Assembly: GCA_012730045.1 (NCBI GenBank)
Contig: JAAYBR010000073.1
Span: 1-41,639 of the forward strand
Length of the DNA: 41,639 bases
Direction: 5' to 3'
Source: Candidatus Hydrogenedentota bacterium
GTDB lineage: Bacteria; Hydrogenedentota; Hydrogenedentia; Hydrogenedentales; CAITNO01
A program made the translations under genes and the position numbers. The notes beneath the pieces are model-generated. The model was not told the origin of the DNA. It searched no databases and was given only the letters and a program-made list of their open reading frames with translations. Shown piece by piece: positions 1 through 6,208 of the stretch. The stretch's first letter is position 1. Each line of letters begins with the position of its first letter.

Positions 1-39
1 CGGCTGCCTCCATCCCCCAAACCACGCGCCCCTGGAATC

Positions 40-57
40 GCCAGGCTCCAGCCTGGC
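40..57. repeat. Short GC-rich hairpin
   Basis: Eight-base arms (40-47 and 50-57, GCCAGGCT against AGCCTGGC) are separated by two bases. It lies in the gene-free first 287 bases, which hold only this hairpin and the two repeats listed separately. I see no promoter or coding signal there. Whether it is a terminator for a gene outside the window cannot be told. Confidence 0.4.
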
Positions 58-170
58 CTCTTGGGTTCTTCCGCGCGGGCCTGTTCGCTCCGTGTTTCCC
101 CGAAAGCCAAGGGGGAGCTTGGCGATCCCGGGGGCGCGGCCTCTCCAGCGAACCCGGTACTTTCTTAGCA

Positions 171-204
171 GGGAGCGAAGCGACCGAAGCGACCTCGTTC
201 CCGG
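171..204. repeat. Dispersed GAGCGAAGCGA-type repeat, half copy
   Basis: This stretch carries the core GAGCGAAGCGACCGAAGC followed by CTCGTTCCCGG. The same core and the CTCGTTCCCG tail recur at about 18472-18509 and 22318-22352 in this window. Elements with this core are known as short intergenic repeats in many unrelated bacteria. Here only one arm is present. No coding potential is seen. Confidence 0.6.
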
Positions 205-216
205 CAGGACAACGGC

Positions 217-294
217 AAAGTAGACGCGGCATCCTGCCGCGTTCTTCAGGTCGAGGGAAGGCCCAAGAACACGGCAGGATGCCGTGTCTACTTT
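217..294. repeat. Long inverted repeat ending inside the xylanase gene
   Basis: Arms 217-246 and 265-294 are 30 bases each and complementary except at two positions. They are separated by an 18-base loop. Each arm contains its own small dyad around CGGCATCCTGCCG. The right arm contains the TAG stop of the GH10 gene (288-290, minus strand), so the element forms the very 3' end of that gene and could fold as a terminator-like or RNA-stabilising hairpin. No T-tract follows. Confidence 0.75.
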
Positions 295-1571
295 TCGGGC
301 GTTCCCAGGGTGACCTCCACGCGGGCGGGCGCGTCTCCGATGGCCGCCGCGTGTTCCTGAGCGCCGAGGTGGATCCGGTAGGCGCCCTTGAAGCCCCGCA
401 CGGTCAGTTCGCCGTTCGCGTCCGTGACCCCCTCCACATCGGTCCACCACTCGCGGAAAACGAGCTCCCGGTAGACCGCCAGATTCGGCTTCTCCGTCCA
501 GTCCTTCCTGAACAGGGCGGCCTGCGGGCGCCAGTGGGCGCCCTCCCAGAACCCCCAGAACACGAAGCCGGTGCAGGCGGGGTGGCTGAAGGCGGCCGTC
601 ATAAAGTCCCGGGTGAAGGAGGACTGAACAGTTTCGTCCGCGAAGTCGGCGTCGAATTCGGTGACCACGATGGGCAGCCCGAAGCGCGCGAAGGTGTCAA
701 AGGTCTTGAGGACACCCTCGGGATTGGCCCTGACACGTTGGAAATGGCTTTGGAACCCGATGCCCTCCAGCGGCGCCCCGGCGGCGAGCAGGTCACCAAT
801 GATCTGCGCGTATTTTTCTGGGATTCCGGGCTCATACGGCTCCACAACGTTGTACTCGTTGACAAACAGGCGGCAGGACGGCGGGAGGACCGCCCGGGCG
901 CGGACGAACCACTCCTTCATGGCGTCCGGCCCCAGTACGCGGGTCACGGCGTCGAAATGCGCCGGTTCGTTGACAACGTCCCACTCGTAAACGAAGTCTT
1001 TGGTGAAGGCGGCCAGCTCGTCCACATGCTCCAGGATGCGCCGCTGCAGGGCGGCGGGATCGGCCGCGAGGGCCTCCCCTTCGGGCAGGAGATACTGCCA
1101 GTCCGGCCACGCCAGCGCGTGTCCCCGGACGCGGAAGCCGTTTTCCTTGAGCCAGACCAGCGCGGCGCGCGTGTTCTCGCGCGAGAAGGACGGGCCATAG
1201 GCCCCGTGCCACGCGTTCCACTTCAGGTCGTTCTCCAGGACCGCGCAGTTGAACAAGGCGCGGAGGTGCTGCCGGTAGGTCTCGTTCTCCGGCCCGTCCC
1301 CCGTCAGGCGGCCGGCGGGCACGCAGGTGCCCCACGGGAACGCGTGGCGGGTCATGGCCACCCGGACAGGGCGTCCGGCGGCGGGTTTTCCGGCATCGTC
1401 CACCACACGGACCACCAGATCCCCCATCCGCGTCTCGGCGATGCGTTTCCGGGCCTCAACGCGCCAGGGCTCCTCCCCGTCCGCCGCCTGCGGCTGGGCG
1501 AAACCGGGGAGGGCCGCGGCGCAAAGGAGTGCAGCGGCGGCCGCAGTCCGCAGAAGCAGGCATTGGCACAT
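288..1571 (-). CDS. Secreted GH10 endo-1,4-beta-xylanase
   Basis: Predicted 427-residue retaining endo-xylanase of glycoside hydrolase family 10, cutting beta-1,4-xylan outside the cytoplasm. A signal peptide with an Ala/Leu core ends near GFAQ. An N-terminal beta segment is followed by the TIM barrel. The acid/base Glu lies in WDVVNEP (about residue 202) and the nucleophile Glu in VVTEFD (about 305). The HALAW motif before them is also typical of the family. A roughly 50-residue C-terminal beta segment follows the barrel. ATG at 1571 is used here, but AAGGAG lies 18 bases upstream of it and only 9 bases upstream of an in-frame TTG at 1580, so TTG is a real alternative. The gene diverges from the ThuA-like gene, and its stop lies inside an inverted repeat. 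Confidence 0.93.
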   Translation of the reverse strand: MCQCLLLRTAAAAALLCAAALPGFAQPQAADGEEPWRVEARKRIAETRMGDLVVRVVDDAGKPAAGRPVRVAMTRHAFPWGTCVPAGRLTGDGPENETYRQHLRALFNCAVLENDLKWNAWHGAYGPSFSRENTRAALVWLKENGFRVRGHALAWPDWQYLLPEGEALAADPAALQRRILEHVDELAAFTKDFVYEWDVVNEPAHFDAVTRVLGPDAMKEWFVRARAVLPPSCRLFVNEYNVVEPYEPGIPEKYAQIIGDLLAAGAPLEGIGFQSHFQRVRANPEGVLKTFDTFARFGLPIVVTEFDADFADETVQSSFTRDFMTAAFSHPACTGFVFWGFWEGAHWRPQAALFRKDWTEKPNLAVYRELVFREWWTDVEGVTDANGELTVRGFKGAYRIHLGAQEHAAAIGDAPARVEVTLGTPEK

Positions 1572-1636
1572 ACTTGGCAAGGGACGGGTCTCCTTTGGAG
1601 GTCCAGGTGGGTGTCCGGGCTGAAAGCGACCGCTGT

Positions 1637-1642
1637 AGTATA
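1637..1642 (-). promoter_or_regulatory. Candidate -10 box for the xylanase
   Basis: TATACT is read on the minus strand, 66 bases before the ATG. No convincing -35 is seen at 16-18 bases, so only the -10 element is claimed. It lies close to the opposing ThuA promoter candidate, which would put both genes under one divergent control region. Confidence 0.35.
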
Positions 1643-1671
1643 CGCAATCCTCCAGGGGCGGCATGTCCCGC

Positions 1672-1701
1672 TTGTCGCGCGGCCGCCGGTTTCATTATTA
1701 T
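1672..1701 (+). promoter_or_regulatory. Candidate sigma70 promoter of the ThuA-like gene
   Basis: TTGTCG at 1672-1677 and TATTAT at 1696-1701 are separated by 18 bases (4/6 and 5/6 to consensus). This predicts a start near 1708 and a leader of about 70 bases. It is the only AT-rich spot in the divergent gap. Confidence 0.4.
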
Positions 1702-1779
1702 CCTCTCCGGCGCGGGCGGCTGGCCCGCCCCCGGCGTTCCGGACGGGCAAGGCCGGGGAACAACAGAAGGATTCACGCG

Positions 1780-2550
1780 ATGGGCAGCAGGAAGGTGTAC
1801 GCCGTTCTCCTGGCGATGGTGGCGGTGTCGCTGGGCGCAGGGCTGTTTTTCGGGCACGCGGCGGAGGCGAAGTCGGCGAAGCGGTGCGTGGTGGTGTGGT
1901 CGGAGGGGACGGCGGGCACGGATGTGTACCCGAAGGACATCAACGGGGCCATCGCCGAGGGGCTGGGCTCGCTGGAGGGCTGGGAAGTCGTGGTGGCGGG
2001 CATCAAGGATCCGGAGCAGGGGCTGCCCGACAAGCTGCTCAAGCGGGCCGATGTACTCATCTGGTGGGGCCACAAGCGGCACGGGATCGTGCGCGACAAG
2101 CTGGTGGAGAAGATTGTGAAGCGGGTGAAGGAGGACGGCATGGGGTTCATCTCCCTGCACTCCTCCCATTTTGCCAAGCCGAACAAGGCGCTCATGGGCA
2201 CCGAGTGCTCGTGGGGCGCGTATGAGGGCGACTCCACCACGCTGAAGGTCACGGTGAAGGACCCGAACCACCCGATCGCGAAGGGCGTGAAGGAGTTCAC
2301 CATTGACCACAGCGAGCGGTACAGCGAGCCCTACGCGGTGCCGGAGCCCGAGGCGGTGCCCTTCGAGGGGGTCCACACGCTGAAGGACGGGCGCGAGGAC
2401 CCCTCGCGCATCGGTCTCTGCTGGACCGTCGGCAAGGGAAAGTTCTTCTACTTCCAGGCGGGCCACGAGACGAACCCGGTGTACTTTGACGAGAACGTGC
2501 GCCAGATCATGCGCAACGCCGTGGAGTGGGCCGCCCCGGCGAAGAAGTGA
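1780..2550 (+). CDS. Secreted ThuA-like domain protein
   Basis: A 256-residue protein with an N-terminal signal peptide (hydrophobic run after MGSRKVY) and one ThuA-like domain (Pfam ThuA, glutamine-amidotransferase-like fold). Supporting segments are the VVVWSEGT strand, the WWGHKRH segment after a predicted domain core, GMGFISLHSSH, the HPIAKGV motif and the C-terminal GKFFYFQAGHETNP strand before VEWAAP. These are the usual landmarks of the family. The founding member is a trehalose-utilisation protein of rhizobia whose partner makes 3-keto-trehalose. The exact reaction of secreted relatives is not settled. The start is ATG 1780 with GAAGG nine bases upstream. Its context beside xylanase and oxidoreductase genes suits sugar catabolism. 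Confidence 0.88.
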   Translation: MGSRKVYAVLLAMVAVSLGAGLFFGHAAEAKSAKRCVVVWSEGTAGTDVYPKDINGAIAEGLGSLEGWEVVVAGIKDPEQGLPDKLLKRADVLIWWGHKRHGIVRDKLVEKIVKRVKEDGMGFISLHSSHFAKPNKALMGTECSWGAYEGDSTTLKVTVKDPNHPIAKGVKEFTIDHSERYSEPYAVPEPEAVPFEGVHTLKDGREDPSRIGLCWTVGKGKFFYFQAGHETNPVYFDENVRQIMRNAVEWAAPAKK

Positions 2551-2565
2551 CCGGGAGGGGCCGGG

Positions 2566-2768
2566 TCACAGAACGGCCTTGTCCCTGAAAAACGCCCACA
2601 CCGTTTCGCTTGCGGAGAAGTCGCGGGCCGCGCGGCCCACGATCCAGCGGGGATAGTCGGGCCCGCCGCCGGGCCAGGTGTGCCCGCCGCCCTCCACGAT
2701 GCACAGCTCCACGTCGGCCGCGCAGCCCGTGAATGCCACGCGCCGTATCTGCCGGCCGCGCGGGTTCA
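2566..2768 (-). pseudogene. C-terminal remnant of a PHB-depolymerase/LpqC-type esterase
   Basis: About 67 codons ending at TGA 2566-2568 read as the C-terminus of an alpha/beta-hydrolase esterase of the polyhydroxybutyrate depolymerase/feruloyl esterase type. They include FTGCAADVELCIVEGGGHTWPGG, given here as its two parts FTGCAADVELCIVE and GGGHTWPGG, then FSASETVWAFF. GGGHTWPGG carries the catalytic His. The resemblance starts at about the LysE stop codon. Upstream, the same frame is only the shadow of the LysE gene, so the Ser nucleophile (GxSxG) and about 240 residues are missing. No start codon or ribosome site fits. I read it as a truncated gene left by a deletion or rearrangement. Confidence 0.72.
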
Positions 2769-3386
2769 GGGTGCGGACAGCAGTTCCACCGCGTTCCACA
2801 GCAATAATACCGCGAACCCGGCCATCAGCGCCCCCAGCCCCCGCATGACCCGCCGGTAGCCCCTGCCGGTGAGGAAGCGCCGGGAGCTGCCCGCCGACAC
2901 GGCGATGACCATTTTCGCCGCCACGATGGACAGGCAGAACCCCGCGACAAAGGCGGCGGCGGCCGGGGCGGAGCGTTCCCATCCCCTCAGGACCATCGGC
3001 CCGCCCACGGTCAGCCAGAAGAGATAGGGATGCGGACTCAGGAAGTTCACCAGCACCCCCTTGGCCAGCGAGCGGGGCGCGCCCCTCTCCCCTTCCGCGA
3101 TCTCGTAGCCCGTGGTGCGCATTCCCTCATAGGCGAGATAGGCGACGACCACGGCCCCAAGCAGCGATATTCCGCCGAGAACCGTCTTATACCCCGCTAT
3201 CCGGGTCAGCACGAGCACCGACAGAAGGATGACCGGCGTGTCGGTCAGGAGCGGTGCCAGGGCCGTTTTCATCCCCTCGCGCACCCCGTGCCGCATGGCT
3301 TGCGAGACCACGAGGGCGAACAGTGGCCCGGGCGAAAACCCGGCCGAAAGGCCCAGCACGATTCCGGATGTGAGGAAGGCGAGCAT
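2766..3386 (-). CDS. LysE/RhtB family amino-acid exporter
   Basis: A 206-residue inner-membrane protein with about six hydrophobic segments. The family signature near the N-terminus, GFSPGPLFALVVSQAMRHG, is followed by a conserved Thr/Asp-containing second helix (LLTDTPVIL). FLSPHPYLFWL in the middle is also typical. LysE/RhtB proteins export amino acids or related small molecules using the proton gradient. The substrate here cannot be told. The length matches the family. ATG 3386 has no Shine-Dalgarno and lies only 8 bases from a -10 box, suggesting a leaderless mRNA. Its stop abuts the esterase remnant. It is the only transporter in the window and has no sugar-related neighbour partner. Confidence 0.9.
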   Translation of the reverse strand: MLAFLTSGIVLGLSAGFSPGPLFALVVSQAMRHGVREGMKTALAPLLTDTPVILLSVLVLTRIAGYKTVLGGISLLGAVVVAYLAYEGMRTTGYEIAEGERGAPRSLAKGVLVNFLSPHPYLFWLTVGGPMVLRGWERSAPAAAAFVAGFCLSIVAAKMVIAVSAGSSRRFLTGRGYRRVMRGLGALMAGFAVLLLWNAVELLSAP

Positions 3387-3394
3387 GGGCCGGT

Positions 3395-3423
3395 ATTAGA
3401 CACCACCGATTCTCGGGAATCAA
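3395..3423 (-). promoter_or_regulatory. Promoter of the LysE gene, near-leaderless
   Basis: On the minus strand TTGATT (3418-3423), a 17-base spacer and TCTAAT (3395-3400) form a sigma70-type promoter (4/6 and 5/6). The -10 ends 8 bases before ATG 3386, so transcription would start at or next to the start codon. This agrees with the absence of a ribosome-binding site. Confidence 0.5.
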
Positions 3424-3580
3424 GCCCCACATTGCATCGGCGGGCGGGGAAGGTTCATCATGGGGCCGCCGGACGGTCTGGCGGGCATGGTCCCGCGGAC
3501 GCCCCCTGAGCGCGTTTCGGGAGGACGAAAAGGCCGGGGGCTTCCAGCGTGCGGCGGGGCTCCCCAAAGAGGACTTGACG

Positions 3581-4771
3581 ATGCAACACCCATTTTCCCG
3601 GAGAGATTTTGTGAGGGGGGCCGCCGCGCTTGGCGCGATGGCCGCGGCGGGCGCCGCGGAGGAGAAGCCCATCCAGGGCTTTGAGGACACGGCGAGCAAC
3701 ACGGTGAAGAACCGGGTGTGGGAGCCGGTGTCGGACCGGAAGGTCCGGGTGGGCATCGTGGGCTACGGCCTGTGCCGGTTCGGCGCGGCCTTCGGGTTCC
3801 AGGACCACCCGAATGTCGAGGTGGTTGCCGTGAGCGACCTGTTCCCAGACCGGTGCGCCGAACTCGCGCGCGCGTGCCGGTGCGCGAAGACCTACCCCTC
3901 GCTGGAGGAGCTGGTGAAGGATCCGGACATCGAGGCGGTGTTTCTGGCCACGGACGCGCCCAGCCACTGCCGGCACGCCATCGAGGTGCTGAACCACGGC
4001 AAGCATGTCGGTTCGGCGGTGCCGGCGGTCTACGGGTCGCTGGAGGACGCGGACCGGCTGCACGCGGCCGTGAAGGCCTCGGGGCTGAACTACATGATGT
4101 TCGAGACGAGCGCGTTCCATGACGACTGTTACGCCATGCGGGTGATCCACCGGGCGGGCGGTTTCGGCGAGCTGGTGTACAGCGAGGGCGAGTATTTCCA
4201 CTACGTCGAGAAGCCGCTGGACTCGTACAAGGACTGGCGGAAGGGCTCCCCGCCCCTGTGGTACCCGACGCACGCCACGGCCTATCACGTCTGTGTGTCC
4301 GGCGGCGGGTTCACGGAGGTCTCCTGCTTCGGCATGCCGAGCAAGATGCCGTACCTGGCCTCGGGCGACAACGCCTACAAGAACATCTTCGGCACGGAGG
4401 TCGCGCTGCTGCGCACCACCGAGGGCGGCATGGCGCGGATGACCATGAGCAAGGACACGGCGGGCCACAACGGGGAGGTGGGCCGCGTGCGCGGGCAGAA
4501 GGGCTCCATGACCGGCATGGTCTACGACGGGCTCGCGGACATCTCGTCGCTGGAGCTTGCCAAGCCGCCCCTGCCCCCGGGGGTGGAGGCGGGCGGCCAC
4601 GGCGGGTCCCACGGCTACCTCTGCGAGGAGTTCGTCACGTCCATCCTCCAGGGGCGGACGCCCCTGGTCAACATCGCCTGGGCGCTCAACATGACCGTGG
4701 CGGGCATCGTGGCCCACAGCTCCGCGCTGAAGGACGGCGAGCTGATGAAGGTGCCGGTGTACACCCTCTGA
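3581..4771 (+). CDS. Gfo/Idh/MocA-type oxidoreductase, Tat signal, atypical motif
   Basis: A 396-residue protein with a twin-arginine signal (FSRRDFVRGAAALGA) and an N-terminal Rossmann fold (VRVGIVGYG, then VVAVSDLF). This is followed by the Gfo/Idh/MocA alpha/beta domain. Family members oxidise or reduce sugar hydroxyls with tightly bound NAD(P), and Tat export lets the cofactor be loaded first. The usual EKP motif, whose Lys helps catalysis, is replaced: after GKHV the chain reads GSAVPAVYG. ATG 3581 has GAGG 8 bases upstream; a TTG two codons earlier is unlikely. The gene is monocistronic and converges on the hydrolase operon. It could be a true dehydrogenase with altered chemistry or a non-redox member, and I cannot say which. 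Confidence 0.87.
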   Translation: MQHPFSRRDFVRGAAALGAMAAAGAAEEKPIQGFEDTASNTVKNRVWEPVSDRKVRVGIVGYGLCRFGAAFGFQDHPNVEVVAVSDLFPDRCAELARACRCAKTYPSLEELVKDPDIEAVFLATDAPSHCRHAIEVLNHGKHVGSAVPAVYGSLEDADRLHAAVKASGLNYMMFETSAFHDDCYAMRVIHRAGGFGELVYSEGEYFHYVEKPLDSYKDWRKGSPPLWYPTHATAYHVCVSGGGFTEVSCFGMPSKMPYLASGDNAYKNIFGTEVALLRTTEGGMARMTMSKDTAGHNGEVGRVRGQKGSMTGMVYDGLADISSLELAKPPLPPGVEAGGHGGSHGYLCEEFVTSILQGRTPLVNIAWALNMTVAGIVAHSSALKDGELMKVPVYTL

Positions 4772-4788
4772 ACGCCTCTCCCTGCAGG

Positions 4789-6189
4789 CTACTCCCGGGG
4801 GATCACGGCGGCGGCCCAGTTGCCCGGTCCGGGCGCGGTGATTTCCCGTTTTGCGCCGCCTTCCAGCGGCTGGACGGGCCCCCATTCGCCCGTGGCGATG
4901 TCTATCCAGTGCGCGCTCATTTGCCCGGCGGCGGTTGAGAGATCCAGCGTCACTTTTCCCCCGGCGGGGAAATAGAGGGCGTAGGCCTTTCCCGGATCTG
5001 CGGCCAGGTAGGCCGCGTTTTGTTCGCGGTCCGACAGCAGCCCGTTCGCCGCATGAACGGACCAGAGGGGAATCTTGGACTCCAGTTTCCGGACAGCGCG
5101 GAGACACGCCACGGCCTTGTCGTTGAGGCCCAGCCCCGAGTCGGGCCGGTGGAACCGCGCCGCGGCCGCGCCCGCCAGCACATGGTGCCAGAAACGCTCA
5201 ATGCCGTCCTGGTCGGTGTGGCCGAACTTGTTGCCGTCGGCGCCGTAGGTTTTGATGGTGTTCATGGGCCGGGGATGGCCGGACAGATATTCCCGGGCAA
5301 AGAGGAAGTTGTCCCAGTGCTTCTCACCGCTGATGTGGTTGTTCTGGGACACGTCCACGAAGTCGTAGCGCTCCGGGTGGTCGAAGGTGCGCCTGTGGAC
5401 GTCGTCCGTGAGCTTCCAGTTGTCCCACATCTCCGTGACGAAGACGGTCCGCCCCTTTTTCGCCGCGCGCGCCTTGATGAACTCCGCCCAGTAGCGCCCC
5501 CACTCCTCCTCGCCGCTGGTCTCGTTGTCCATGCAGTAGAGCACATTGCCCCGGCGCAGGGTGTGCTCCAGCATCTTCTCCACGAAACGCTGCTGGTACT
5601 TCAGGACGGCCGTGTTGTTCCGCTGGTTCGGCGTGGTGAAGAAGAAGGGCTGGCGGTTCGCCCCCGGATGGTCGGGGTAGCGCTCCGCAAACCCGGACTC
5701 CTCGTAGCTGTAATTGACGTTGTTCTTCGGGTTGTACGGGTGGATTTGCCAGCGGTCCGCTCCGCCGGTGTCGGTATAGTCGAACCGGTCCCACACCTCG
5801 ATCTGGACGATGACGCCGCGCTTTTCCGTCTCGCGCAGCATCCGCTCGAAGCGGTCCCAGTACTCCCGGTTCCACTTGCCGAGGTCGTACTTTCCGTCCT
5901 TCCCCTGTTTGAAGGGGTAGACCTCGAAGCCCTTGTCCTTCCGGTCGCTCATGGTGTTACGGATGAGATTTCCCCCCGCCGCCGCCAGCCGGTCCAGCTG
6001 TTCGATCAGCTCCTTTTCCGGCCATTGGAACAGGTTGTCGTCGTCGCTGCCGCCGACGAGCAGCACGGGTTTGTCCTGGCACGCCCAGTACCAGGGGCTA
6101 TCCCCCCAGGGATGGATGCCCTCATCGGCGCAGCAGGGAAAGGACAGCATCAGAGCGGCCAGCGGCCAGGTGGAAAGAAGGTGTTTCAT
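4789..6189 (-). CDS. Secreted TIM-barrel glycoside hydrolase-like protein
   Basis: A 466-residue protein with a signal peptide (MKHLLSTWPLAALMLSFPCC). The body looks like a (beta/alpha)8 glycosidase: DKPVLLVGGSDDDNLFQW near the N-terminus, VIVQIEVWDRFDY, then MDNETSGEEEW and FVTEMWDNW. The last two sit where clan GH-A enzymes keep acid/base and nucleophile Glu, so Glu in DNETSG and Glu in VTEM are candidates. The C-terminal 100 residues resemble a small beta domain (YALYFPAGGKVTLDLS). It may belong near the DUF4038/GH140-like group, but I cannot assign a family or substrate. ATG 6189 lies 20 bases after the DUF5107-TPR gene, so the two are likely co-transcribed. Confidence 0.75.
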   Translation of the reverse strand: MKHLLSTWPLAALMLSFPCCADEGIHPWGDSPWYWACQDKPVLLVGGSDDDNLFQWPEKELIEQLDRLAAAGGNLIRNTMSDRKDKGFEVYPFKQGKDGKYDLGKWNREYWDRFERMLRETEKRGVIVQIEVWDRFDYTDTGGADRWQIHPYNPKNNVNYSYEESGFAERYPDHPGANRQPFFFTTPNQRNNTAVLKYQQRFVEKMLEHTLRRGNVLYCMDNETSGEEEWGRYWAEFIKARAAKKGRTVFVTEMWDNWKLTDDVHRRTFDHPERYDFVDVSQNNHISGEKHWDNFLFAREYLSGHPRPMNTIKTYGADGNKFGHTDQDGIERFWHHVLAGAAAARFHRPDSGLGLNDKAVACLRAVRKLESKIPLWSVHAANGLLSDREQNAAYLAADPGKAYALYFPAGGKVTLDLSTAAGQMSAHWIDIATGEWGPVQPLEGGAKREITAPGPGNWAAAVIPRE

Positions 6190-6208
6190 GGGGTTGCCTT
6201 TTCCGGGG

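Noticed and set aside
279-2225. Long plus-strand open frame of about 650 codons opposite the xylanase and running into ThuA
   Set aside because: It is the high-GC antisense shadow of the GH10 gene followed by an out-of-frame read of ThuA. No domain and no ribosome site are seen, while both overlapped genes have clear families.
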